This document shows, piece by piece, positions 15,873 through 27,094 of a DNA stretch of 64,000 bases. This stretch comes from Trematomus loennbergii (Eukaryota > Chordata > Actinopteri > Perciformes > Nototheniidae). The notes under the pieces were generated by a model. It did not search any database, was not told the DNA's origin, and was given only the letters and a program-made list of their open reading frames with translations. The position numbers were made by a program, and so were the translations under genes. Position 1 is the first letter of the stretch. Every line of letters begins with the position of its first letter. The stretch is from assembly GCA_012861695.1 (NCBI GenBank), contig JAAOOA010000130.1:86001-150000 (forward strand). Direction: 5' to 3'.

Positions 15873-16958
15873 TCAAGGGACGGATTCCAGACGTCCCAAG
15901 AAAACCCCAAAAAGTCCAAAACCTCTAGAAGGGTGGGCGGAGGGGGCCCGGAGGAGGGACGCACAACCAGGACCAAAAGGGTGGGTGGAGGGGGTCCGGA
16001 GGATGGGCCCGGAAGGGGTCCCGGGCGGACGGCCCGGGGGCAAGGCAGAGTCCAAAAAGGGGCGAAGGCCACAGCGGGCGAACTCAGGGGCCCGGGCATG
16101 AGAGCGAAGGCAGCGACCGGAAGAGTCAGGAGGGCCGGCCCGAGGGCGAAGACCACGGCTTGCGAACCCAAGGGGCCGGGCTCGAGGGCGAAGGCAGCGG
16201 CCGGAAGAGTCAGGGGGCCAGGCCCGAGGGCGAAGACCGCGGCTAGGGAACTCAGGAGGCCGGGCTCGAGGGCGAAGACCGCGGCACTCAGGGGGCCGGG
16301 CTCGAGGGCGAACAAGAAGGCGGCGACGGGACAGCTCCGCAGGACAGGCAGGAAGGCGCTGACGGGACAGCTCCGGAGGCCGGGCAGGAAGGTGCTGACG
16401 GGACAACTCCGGAGGACGGGCAGGACCCAGTATCGGCCGGACAGGAACCGGAGCCGACGGGACAGGCGTAGACGGGGTCCTGAACATGACATGGGCTGGT
16501 GTCAATGGGACCCCGGATGGAGCAAGGGCTGGTGTCGACTGGACCCCCAACGGAACAGGACACAGAGTTGGCAGGATCCCCGGTGGAACAGGTGTCGGCG
16601 GGACCTCCAACAGGACAGGACACAGAGTTGGCAGGACCCCCGGCGGGACAGGTGTCGGCGGGACCCCCAACAGAACAGAACATGGAGCTGGCAGGACCCC
16701 TGGCGGGACAGGTGTCGGCGGGACCCCCAACAGGACAGGATCTGGTGTTGGCAGGAAACCCGACGGAGCAGTAGTCGGCGGGACCCCCAACGGGACAGGA
16801 CATGGGGTTGGCAGGACCCACAGCGGAACAGGTGTCGGCAGGACCCCCAACGATACTGGACGTGGAGTTGGCAGGACCCACCTCCTGGGCCCTGCTGTGG
16901 TGCCATTGAGCAAGGCACCGGACACCCCCCTTCCCATTGCTCCCCGGGCGCTGTACAA
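15873..16958 (-). CDS. Proline-rich repetitive ORF next to the LTR, function unknown
   Basis: A 361-residue frame on the minus strand, made largely of repeats such as GVPPTPVPPGVLPT followed by PARPPELSRQ and RPRARPPE blocks. It ends a few bases before the polypurine tract and LTR, so it is probably the terminal ORF of the retroelement. The opposite strand is also open for 342 residues, which follows from the tandem repeats of 60 bp (16487-16890) and a shorter G-rich unit (16040-16430). I recognise no enzymatic domain. It may not be translated. Confidence 0.4.
   Translation of the reverse strand: MYSARGAMGRGVSGALLNGTTAGPRRWVLPTPRPVSLGVLPTPVPLWVLPTPCPVPLGVPPTTAPSGFLPTPDPVLLGVPPTPVPPGVLPAPCSVLLGVPPTPVPPGVLPTLCPVLLEVPPTPVPPGILPTLCPVPLGVQSTPALAPSGVPLTPAHVMFRTPSTPVPSAPVPVRPILGPARPPELSRQHLPARPPELSRQRLPACPAELSRRRLLVRPRARPPECRGLRPRARPPEFPSRGLRPRAWPPDSSGRCLRPRARPLGFASRGLRPRAGPPDSSGRCLRSHARAPEFARCGLRPFLDSALPPGRPPGTPSGPILRTPSTHPFGPGCASLLRAPSAHPSRGFGLFGVFLGRLESVP
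16487..16890. repeat. 60-bp minisatellite
   Basis: Six to seven imperfect copies of a unit containing GAGTTGGCAGGACCC and GGTGTCGGCGGGACC. The period is 60 bases, a multiple of three, so it keeps the reading frame open. Confidence 0.85.
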
Positions 16959-17090
16959 TAGCTGCCCACTGCTCCTGGTACTAGACTCCTGGTACTAGGA
17001 TGGGTTAAATGCAGAGAACAAATTTCACTGCGTGTGCTGTGTGCTCTGCATGTTGACCATTAAAGAGGGTTTCATCCCTCCGATTCTATT
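16890..17090. repeat. Common teleost dispersed repeat
   Basis: It contains GAGCAAGGCACCGGACACC, CCCCGGGCGCTGTACAATAG, CTGCCCACTGCTCC and GGGTTAAATGCAGAGAACAA, in the order seen in a very abundant fish repeat. It ends in the tail shared with 2510-2580. Confidence 0.7.
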
Positions 17091-17099
17091 CTATTCTAA

Positions 17100-17322
17100 C
17101 TATTTACCATCCAATACCTTTAGCTAATATTGAGAAAACAGTTTTGAGTATTACTTTACCTAACATTGAGCTAACTATTACCTAACTGTCTATTACTATT
17201 AGCTTTCAACAGTGTATCCATACCTTTAGCTAATAACAGGCTATCTATTTCAGCTGTAGGGTATTACTTTAAGCTAACTATTAGCTAACTGTTTATCTTA
17301 TACTCCACTAAGTTTTAAATAG
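17100..17322. repeat. Degenerate AGCTAA-rich repeat, fragment
   Basis: Repeated TTTAGCTAA and AGCTAACTATTA words. They match the arrays at 24300-24465, 26640-27030 and 29530-29670, which transposons now separate. Confidence 0.7.
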
Positions 17323-18284
17323 CCATACACCAGTGTTAATTTCGTCAACGAAAACTATGACGAAAAATGTTCGTCAACGACCGTTTTTACATGACTAAGA
17401 CGAGACTATAACGAGCTAAAAATAGATTCTTGATAACGAAAATTTGACGAAATGTATATTTAGTTTTCGTTAACGAGACGAGACGGGACTAAGGTGTTAA
17501 TGGTGGACTATCGGACATTCAAAATGCAGCATATTTCCCCCCAATTGCCCGTCAAATGCATCTTACATTTCTAACTTGCAATATCATTATTTCCGCTCTC
17601 TTCACTCCAGAAAAGCGATCTCTCTCTGTCTCTCTGTGTGCGGGGGGCGGGGCCTAACAGACACGCTGCAGCGGCACACAGAGATCTGCCGGGGACGGAG
17701 CGTTCAGAAGTATAGAGACACTACAAGGCTCGATGTGGAAAAGCTCGTTTGCCATGTTTTCGCGTTAGCGCGTTGACACGAGTAGAGTAGTCTGTCCAAA
17801 CAGCCGGCCAAAAGGCGTCATATTCAGTCGGAGAAATGCACAATTTTCGACTTCCTTAACTCGTAGCTCTGTTGCCCCAATTACGAGTACCGTTATCACA
17901 TCAGGTATGCAGAGGTGGGAGAAGTACTCAGATCTTGTCGCTAAGTAAAAAAATACCATAGTGTAGGAAGAGTTCCTCAAGTCAAAGTATGATCATCAAA
18001 ATATATTTAAAGTAGCGACAGTACAAGTAGTGATTGTGCAGATTGTTCCATTTCAGAATAATATATATGATATGTTTTATAATGATTGATCATTAAAGTG
18101 TTCTCAAAGCTGGTAAGGTGCAGCTAGTTTGAATGATATATTATATATCTGTATACTGCAGGGTAGCTTGTGAATTTACTAAAGTCTGAGTTAACACTTG
18201 ATTATATTTCACATCATTCATCCACATCTGTAAAGTAACTAAATGTATTAAATACATGTAGTGGAGTAGAAGTACACCATTTAA

Positions 18285-19519
18285 CAGTGGCAGCTGGTGG
18301 TCTTTTATTTTGGTGGGGCTCTTGACGTACCGGAAGTGACCTACCGGAAAAGACCTACCCGGGGGGTGCGGGGGTTTACCCCCCGGAAATTTTTTTCGAG
18401 AAATGACCCCTTAAATTATGACTTCTGGTGATGTTAGAGGGGGTGGGAAAGGAAATCGAGGCTTAAAATATGAAGACTGATCAATACCTCCATATTCTTC
18501 AGTGTGGAAAATATTATTTATCAACCTGAACATCTAATACTTTACCAGGTCCGTTTTTTTCTTTCTTAAAACTGTTCATGTTTTATGAACCAACACCTCC
18601 ACCAAGTGGCTTTACAGTGAACTGCATGTGGGATATAAAATTAATAGCATATTTTCAGTAGCATTAATTATAAATATTTAAGTGGTTCAATACAAGTCAC
18701 TACAGCATTTCAAACTGAACTGTGAATAAATGCAATTTAAAAAAAATAACCACAGCACAAAATGTCAAATTGTGTTTTTTCTTTGTTTCTCTGAGGATTA
18801 TTTACAAACAGGCTTATTTACATATAGCAATAACTCAGAAATGAAAAAGCTACATCGTCTAACACGAACAACCAGTTAGCATAATGATAATATATGTGTT
18901 ATGTACAATGTAACTGGCAAGGCTAGAGCAAGAAAGAACATAAAGTTTGCAAAAGGTTTAAATAACTTCAAGTATCTGTCTTCAGATTACGTGGAGGTTT
19001 TAGTCCGATGGGAAGCAGATTTTAAGCGACACCGAAGATAAACCAAAGATGTGGTGGAGCTGCAAACCGTGTAGTGTTGCTGGGGGACAGGAGCTATAAC
19101 CGTTGGAAAATACATCACAGACAATGCAACAAACGTGGAGACAGAACAATCACTTCTGTGATAAATGCCCACTTATTAATAAACTTCTAACAACCATGGG
19201 AAACCTCCTCTCTACATATAAAGTGATATCCAGCTTATTGGCCTATAGCACCTTTTTTACTGCTTTGAATAACAAAATGTGCAACAGGCAGAAAAAAGAC
19301 AAAAGGAAACAAGAAACAACTGTTCCTCTGGGGAAAATGAGTCGAACGCAACAGGTTTCCAAACAGTACTCATGTTCCTGGACTTTGTGGTTGAACAAAA
19401 CATCTTAGGTATCCAAAAGTAACTTCACAACATTCTGCATTAATATGCATTAACATTAATTGTCTCTCTAATGAAACGCATTTTTTTAAGGGTCGGCCAT
19501 CTGTGTTTGCTGCGAGAGC

Positions 19520-19558
<39 letters not shown>

Positions 19559-22500
19559 TATTTGTAGAGGAATTTTGCCCTTCTCTCCTTCTGAGTGGCA
19601 AACCTCTCAATGACTCTGGTGTTGAAGTCAGGAATGCTCCTAATGAGTTTTTTCTCAATTGACAGCATAGCCAGAGCATTCAGGCGATCCTGTGTCATGC
19701 TGTTCCTCAAGAAAGTCTTTATCCTTTTCAGAGTGGAAAAGCACCTCTCTGCCTCAGCCGTAGCCATGGGTGTGGTTACAAGAACCTTCAGAAGACTGAC
19801 AGTCTCTGTGAATGTCTCCTGCAGATTATTGTCAAGGAAGAACTGGAGCAGAGTAACAGCACCACTGCAAGCCCTGAACTGGTCATTGTCATAGACGAGG
19901 GACAGTTCCGTCTTGAGCTTTGCCTTGTCCAGTAGAGGGTAGGCCTCCACAGTTGTTTCCAGCGCTGCTTCAGGGAATGTTCGGCTGTGCTGCTGGAACA
20001 GGTCTCCTTGCAGGAGGGTGGAGCTGATTAGGTGTTTGGTGAAGGAAAATCTCTCCTTTGCGTGACTCAGTATGGTATCACATACCTATGAAATAATGCA
20101 CAATGAAAAAATCAAGACATAATAAATAACAGAATCACCTTTTCACATCTATCAGTCATAATGTCATTAGTGTCCCCTATAAGATGTGTAACAAACAAAG
20201 AGCTTTCTTGTGAATGGAACCTATCAGAATAACAGGACATCTATCTGAGCATCAACAGAACAATATTACTGTTTAAAATTAAGTCACTACAATATATACA
20301 TTTAATGACTATGTTTACACTTCATTCATTTATTGTTGGGCCCTTTCTGTCCACTGTGGTTGCTTCTGGAAGCCTAAACCTTTTCTGATCTGTCTTGATC
20401 CCCTTTGAAATGTAGAGACTGTGGGACACTTTTTGCAGTTTAGGCCTTGTTAAGTGTATACAATTCAGAATGTAATAAGCAATAGGCCTTTCCATGTAGA
20501 TATTTTAACTAGCCTACCTATTTATTTAATTTACAGAAAATGGGCTTTCTTGTGAAATGTATCATTATTGTGATATGAAATGACCTATATTATGAAAGGA
20601 GCTTTTAGTCATAGAACACGTTCCTATTACTGCTTACCTCTCTAGCCAACAGCTGTTGCTCTTCATGTCCAAGTCCCCTCCGTTTCTTTGTGGGCAGCTG
20701 CTGAGATCCACTGCTTTCACCAGAAGGAATGGAGTCCCTGATCCAAACCACAAGTAACCATGTACAATTACTCATTGTGGCAACAATTGACAAATTAACT
20801 TGACTATTTGAAATAGTAGTCAGAGATACACCTTATAAACGTTATATAATATATACATTTCCAGTAAGCCTGTTTAAGATATTTAAACAAGTATGTGTGA
20901 GTTGGTCTATTGTGTTCAGCTAAATCACATTTAGGTTTCACAGATTTCCTATAATAAGCACATCTCAGCCATTGTAAATAATGATTTACCTGATTGTTTG
21001 TATGCTGCTGGTGAACCTCTTGATGAGTCCTGTGATGTAGACAGAGTCGATGTTCCTCTTCTGCAGTTGGCTAAACAGCATGTCTACATGTGGCATGATC
21101 TTGTGGAACAATGTCAGGAAAAAGCAAAAAACTTCATCTTCCATCATTCTCAAAGCCCCCGGCTTCTCTCACTGTTATGGGATCAAAGTCACCTGAGTCT
21201 CTGATCGTCTGGAAACACCTCAGGATGTTCTCCTTGTGCTCATATACAGTGTTAACAGCACGACTGTGAAAGTTCCATCTTGTTGTGGAAGTGCCAGGAA
21301 GTCTGTGTGCCACCACTTGATCCAGGATCGCAGTTCGCTTGAATGACCTGGAGAAAAATGCAGCAAATCCACCAAGGTCTGAAAAAAATGTTCTTATCTT
21401 GGGGATGTGGGATGTTGCCTGCTGCATAATTAGGTTCAGCTGATGCGCATAGCAGTGGATGTAGTGCGCACTACTGTACACATCCTTCACTTTCCGCTGA
21501 ACTCCACCTTTAGCTCCCCTCATCACCGCTGCACCGTCATAGGCTTGGGCGATTAGTTTGCCCTGTTGTCCATCGGGGAGGATAGTGCCCAGCCTCTCCA
21601 TCAGCGCGGTGGCAACTGTGTCAGCATTCGCATTCTGAAGAGGAATGAACTAAAAAAACGCTCCTGGACTTGTTATGCGGGTCGATGTAGCGTAGCACAA
21701 GCACTAACTGGCAGTGGGTGGAAATGTCAGTTGTCTCATCCGCCTGAATAGCTAAATAACTGGCATTTTTTACTTCCTCCAGAATGTAGTCTTTACAAAC
21801 TGATAACATGCAGTCCAAAAGTTCATTTTGCACCGTCTTTGAGGTGCCTTTGAAAACCGTAGCCGTTTTAAGGTGATCCTCCAACACGCTATCTAACGAG
21901 GCCAGTAGATTAACTAAACCCAGAAAAACGCCGGGGTTGTCGGATGTGTCAGCCTCGTCGTGGCCACGCAAAGCCAGGTCAAAGCCCCCACAAAATTTCA
22001 CACAATCAATTATTTTAGACAAGACGTGCCTATTCTTGTCCACTTCTTCATTGTGCTTTTTCACCGAGATCTTGTACCCTTGATCTAGCTGTGCGGCTAT
22101 GTTAGCTTTGCCTAGCATGGCTAGCTTAAAGGTGTTTGTCATGTGTGCCTCGTGCACTCGTGCTTTTTAATTTTTGGACAAATGCTTCATATCGATTACT
22201 CCATCACAGTCCACGGGCACATTGTATCTGTCCCCGGCTGTTTGAAGAGCAAGCATGGGAAACAAAAGACAGCATTTACCTGTTTGCATCCAGCTAGCCA
22301 AGCCTTTTTGTGTACCAGCTACTTGTGAAGCCTCGTGTATAAGTTGTCTTTTTCACGAGATTGCTGCGATATATTCAAATCGGGTTGGTCCGGTCCAAGG
22401 TCTTTAAGCAACAATTTATCTGCCAAACTTCTCCTTTCAAAAGGATTGGAGATTAGCTCTTGAACAGAATTAGGCGGGGACCGAGGTCCGGAGACTCCAC

Positions 22501-23015
22501 CTGCACACGAAGCCATCCTCATCAACTACTGCGTCAACCGGATACGAGTCACTGTCCAAACTACTCACAGACTGCACGGGGCGCTGACATTGGCGCCCGT
22601 GACCGTCATTTGACGACGCTGATTGGCTGAAATTATGTTTTCGCGGCATAGTTTACACGTTACAGATAGCAACAGTCAGCTGCTAGTGGCTGCTGCTGCA
22701 CTGGTTGAGGGCTCCTCTCTTAGCGCCCAGACGAGAGAAGGTACACGGGCAAGGCCAGGCAGGAAACATGTGACTTATCAGTAACTTTAGACATCGTAAC
22801 ACAATTTTAAACGAGATTTTATTGTAGATTATACATTTTACTGATACCAATTATATAATATTTACCTTGTTCATTAAAAATAAAAATAAAAATATATATT
22901 TTTTTAAACATATTTTTTTTTTTTATTTAATTTTAATTTATTTTTTTAATTTTTTTTTCAATATGGGAAGAGGTGGGGCGGCGCCCCTAGCGCCCCTATG
23001 GACCGGCCGCCACTG
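18285..23015 (-). mobile_element. 4.7-kb hAT transposon with transposase gene
   Basis: The termini are CAGTGGCAGCTGGTGG (left) and GACCGGCCGCCACTG (right). The target sequence CATTTAAC lies at 18278-18285 and 23016-23023; its last C coincides with the first base of the element. The minus strand encodes a transposase. A TG microsatellite at 19520-19557 lies next to the stop codon. It is inserted inside another element, so it is the youngest layer of the nest. Confidence 0.93.
19558..22525 (-). CDS. hAT transposase (TTF zinc finger, DUF4371, hAT dimerisation)
   Basis: A cut-and-paste transposase. Exons on the minus strand are 22525-20990, 20737-20638 and 20085-19558, with GT/AG junctions. The N-terminal part has the TTF-type block CFPCLLF. 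The RNase-H-like core has LAIQADETTDIS (first catalytic Asp) and AYDGAAVMRG with CYAHQLNL. The C-terminal exon has TTPMATAEAERCFSTLKRIK, the hAT dimerisation motif, and ends FLYK. The frame is broken near 22326, 22190, 21640 and 21158. The last two are in runs of seven T and five G. Apart from these the protein is almost complete, so it is recently dead or has consensus errors. Confidence 0.88.
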
Positions 23016-23634
23016 CATTTAACTATGAACTGTAGTGGAGTAGAAGTACACAGTAGCAAAACATTTAAATACTCCAGTAAAGTACAAGTACCTCAACATT
23101 TTACTCAAGTACAGTACAATATTTTAACATAATTATATATATTTAATTTATTTCACATTTTAAATAAAGCAATTAATTCGGTTAACAATTTGTTAGTTTT
23201 TTCCTTTAAAAAATAACAAAAAGTAAATACAAGAATACCGTTAAAGTACCGGATCGATAAGCAGTATTGATAAGACTAGCAGTACCGTAGAAAACCTTAA
23301 TGATACCCATCCCTAGATATTACACAAGTAAAGTGTTAAGAGAGTGAAATGTTGCTTTACGAATTTCAACACTTGATGCTGTCACATTGATTACAATGTC
23401 AGAAACCTGTATTTGCCTAACTGAATTGGTTTAAAGAGAGAAAACATTTGACTAAAAGTTGACTGAAATGTAATTTTTCATCGACTAAAAGTAGACTAAA
23501 ACGTTTTGAGTTTTCGTCGACTAAAACTAGACTAACACGTTTTGAGTTTTCGTCGACTAAAACTAGACTAAAACTATGAAGGATAGAAATGACTAAAATG
23601 TGACTAAAACTAATTACCATTTTCGTCTAAAGAC

Positions 23635-24207
23635 TTACGGGCCGTCTCCACGGCAGCGTTAAAAAATCTTGAAACGCTTCTGCCCATTCACTTTGAATGG
23701 GGTGACGTCACTTTTTTTCGCTTTCGCCGAAATGCACTGTGGGCAGGCGAGCGGAGATTCTCAGGATTTTCAAGATCCAAAGTTGAACAATGTTCAACTT
23801 TTGAAGCTGAGGAGGAAGCGTCAGCCAATCAAATCCCGTGTACGCAAATCTGACAGTTCAAGCTCTAGCCAATCAAACGGCGTGTATGCTGGGAGAGAAA
23901 TACCGCAGGTCATTTCCTCATATTCCAAAACATGGAGGAGAAATTAGCGGTAGCGAATCAATCACCCGGTGCTTTATGACCAGACCTACCGGGATATAAA
24001 CCGGAGGAGCCAGGCATGGAGGGAGGTGGCAGAGACAGTGGTATGTTTTCGCCTGTTTTGGGGAGTTTATATCCAGTTTACTATGGGCTTTTTTGCTTCG
24101 TATGTCGCGGGCGGGAGATTCATGTGATTGTTGCTCGCAAAAAATCCTCAAGCTTCAGATACGCCCACCTCCAAGATTTTTTAACGCTGCTGTGGAGACG
24201 GCCGTAA
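23635..24207. mobile_element. PIF/Harbinger-like element inside the outer hAT
   Basis: The ends TTACGGGCCGTCTCCAC and GTGGAGACGGCCGTAA are inverted repeats that extend inward through GCGTTAAAAAATCTTG. A 3-bp GAC lies on both sides. Near 23932-24042 the sequence reads MEEKLAVANQSP then, after a stop, DQTYRDINRRSQAWREVAET. This resembles the MADF/Myb-like DNA-binding protein of Harbinger elements. It therefore keeps part of the second Harbinger gene but no transposase. Confidence 0.75.
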
Positions 24208-24470
24208 GACTAAGACTAAATCAAAAACAGCTGCCAAAATTAACACTGCCATACACTCTACTGTGCATATGATGATAAAGCCTTTGAATATTTGAACCTA
24301 AACCTTTAGCCGATAATGAGCTAACCGTTTCAGCTGTATTACTTTTAGCTAACTAATGGCTAACTGTTTCAACTGTTTATCTAATACTCTTAGCTAACGT
24401 TCAGCTAACAACTCGGACCATTGATCAATTACCTTTATCTAACAGCGCAACTGTTTATCCTTACTCTTAA

Positions 24471-26602
24471 AGGGCCCATGTCATGGCCATTTCCACTGAT
24501 CATAATTACATTGTTGAGGTATACTAAAATAGATTTATACTGTGCAATTTTCCAAACTCACATTGGTTTCGCATACAGCATCTCTGTCAAGCATGTGTAT
24601 TCAGCAGTATTCACTTTCTCCACTAAACGACTCGTTGGAGCTCTTGCCCCCCCCTCCCTGTGAGCCTAGTGTGCTCCGATTGGTCAGCTCGGCCACTCTG
24701 TTCTGATTAGTCAACCACCAGAGAGGCTCCGCCCGCTTTTTTCGGGGAACATCAGTGTAATAATGGCGTCGGTACAGCTGATATTTTATACTAACTAACC
24801 GAACTGAACCTACAACTGTTGTTATAGAAGAGTGTGACGGCCCCAGGGCCTTTGTGCAGGTGTGTTGCAGGGCTTACGGTGGGGTGGAGCTGAAGAGGGT
24901 AATCAGCGCGATCACGGACACCTCCGTAGCCGGTGCTATTAATCCCAGCGGCCCGGAGTCTCTCTCCAAAGCGGCTGCAGAAGGACGAACTGAGCGACCC
25001 TCTCCCCTCGACCACCTATCTCTGCATTTACCACAATAAATGTGCCGTGGTTTTGTAAACTCGTGTATGTCTCCTTGCCTTTCCGTTGTGGCCTACGAGC
25101 CGGTCATAACAAAGAGTAAGTTATTTTTACCTGTAATAAACTACTACTGTTTGATGAGAAATCAAATCATGGTTTGCTAATATATGAATTCAGGGAAGAA
25201 AGGATAGGCCTACTAAGTATTTCCATTAAACTTTATTTTTAGAAATGTACAAAATGAACATAAATATACATATATACACACGGTATATCATCCATTCCTC
25301 CTCCATCTTGCCTGCGCACAGCCGGTGCGGTGCGGTGCCTTTTAGAAGTCCCGTCCCCGTCATGGATTGTCCGCCAGGATCTGGCTGGACGAAATCAAAT
25401 GCAAATCACAAAATATTAGAGAAACTTAGTTGTTTTAGATTCGTTAGTAGTAGTTGTGTAATGAACAGCTTGCCTGCTAATATGCTAACCTAGCTTTGTT
25501 TACCTTGGTAGCTAACACGATATGAACGTTAGCTTGGAGGAAAGGCAACTATAATGCAGTGTAATAAAACTACTATGAACAAAAGCTAGTGGTTCATATT
25601 AGGCTAGCAATAACGTGTTTATAATTGCAATCGTATACGGGTATTCTGCTACCATACAATGTAACTTGCATGAATACATTGTTTTGCGCTAGCATACAGC
25701 TAGCCTCGTTAGCTACATGCAGTATATGTACTGTCACAATGTACGGTAAATCACCCGGAGTATACTGTATGAGTATTCCGTGTGTGTGACTGCAGACATT
25801 CTCCTGCCATGACAAACATGTAAGGCCATCTGCTGACATTGTAGTTGATATATTTAAACGCTAGCAACGTAGCATCACAAAAATGTTTTTCCGACCAAAC
25901 CTAGCTCTAGCTCCGTGTGTTAGATCGGTTGCATACACGCTACGCCAGCTATAATGTAATTACGTTTCGCGACTGACCGCACGGCAGTATACTGTCAATA
26001 GGTATTTTGTGTGTGAATGCAGACATTCTCCTGCTATGAGATACATGTATGCAAGGCCATCTGCTGATATTAGAGTTGATATATGGAAACTCTAGCAACT
26101 TAGTTAGCACAGTTAGCACTGTGTCAATGGCTTAGCAGTCCAACACAGTTTACACATTTAAACAGTCTTGTTTGATAAATACACAAATAACAATGCAAAC
26201 TTACAGGTTGTATACCCGGATCTTCCCCTGCTCCAAACGGTCCAAACAAGCTGTGCATATCCGGCCTCAAACTGGGCAATGTTTTGGAAGCTTTCGTCTG
26301 TGAAATGCCGGTTCTTCGAACCTCTGGAGGAGGAACACGCCGCTGCTGGTGTGGCCATAGCTCTTCGGGATTGGTCCATTTCGTTCCGGGTACCGCATGA
26401 CATCAGGCGGTACCCGGAAGAATCAAATGGGCAGTGACGTATCTCCAACGAGGCGTTTTGGGGAGGTATTTTCTGTGTTAGAGTTTTACTCGCTACAGGG
26501 TGTACTTTGAGGGTTTTGACTCTGCACACCGTTTACATGCATAAAAACCTTCATAACACACAAGGGGACGGGTAATAACCGGAAAAGCATGACATGGGAG
26601 CT
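24471..26602. mobile_element. TTAA-flanked DNA transposon, Kolobok-like, non-autonomous
   Basis: The left end AGGGCCCATGTCATG and the right end CATGACATGGGAGCT are inverted repeats. TTAA lies at 24467-24470 and 26603-26606. The TTAA target and RRGG-type terminus fit Kolobok better than piggyBac. Inside, a block of about 90 bases is present twice (25779-25866 and 26009-26099), and GGGTACCGC pairs with GCGGTACCC near 26388-26415. No transposase frame is seen. Confidence 0.8.
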
Positions 26603-26639
26603 TTAAGTAACTTTTGGGTTGTTTATTATTACTCTTAGC

Positions 26640-27030
26640 CATCGACTCCTAACTGTATCCAGTAGCTTTAACTAATAATGAGCAAACTGGTTCAACTGTA
26701 TTGCCTTTAGCTAACTATTAGCTTACAGTTTAAACTTTAGCCCTTTAGCTAATAATGAGCTAACTGGTTAAACTGTATTGGCTTTAGCTAACTATTAGCT
26801 TACAGAAACAGTTGAGCCCTTTAGCTAATAATGAGCTAACTGGTTAAACTGTATTGCCTTTAGCTAACTATTAGCTTACAGTTTAAACAGTTTAGCCCTT
26901 TAGCTAATAATGAGCTAACTGGTTAAACTGTATTGCCTTTAGCTAACTATTAGCTTACAGTTTAAACAGTTCATCCCTTAATAATGAGCTGCCTGTTTCA
27001 ACTGTTTGTCTAATTATCTTAGCTAACTTC
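26640..27030. repeat. AGCTAA-rich minisatellite
   Basis: About five copies of a 70-75-bp unit with CCTTTAGCTAATAATGAGCT and TTTAGCTAACTATTAGCTTA. Related fragments lie beyond each neighbouring transposon. Confidence 0.85.
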
Positions 27031-27094
27031 TCTGAACGTTGTTGGTTTCAGAATTCCAGAAAAGACAGACAACTTCTAAGTTTAACTATTTATT

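Larger units (their letters stand above)
17910..23117. mobile_element. ACTCAGATC-family hAT-like element, split and 3'-truncated
   Basis: It starts CAGAGGTGGGAGAAGTACTC, the typical end of this family. It is interrupted at 18285-23015 by another hAT and resumes with GTAGTGGAGTAGAAGTACAC to about 23117, where the expected right end is missing. Other copies lie at 33226-34020, 58430-58560 and 59363-59600. Confidence 0.75.
17331..24248. mobile_element. Outer hAT-type transposon holding nested insertions
   Basis: The left end CAGTGTTAATTTCGTC and the right end GCCAAAATTAACACTG are inverted repeats. A perfect 8-bp target duplication, CCATACAC, lies at 17323-17330 and 24249-24256. Sub-terminal regions are full of TCGTCGACTAAAA/GACTAAAAC words. 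Without the nested insertions the element is only about 1.2 kb and has no transposase, so it was itself non-autonomous. Confidence 0.92.
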
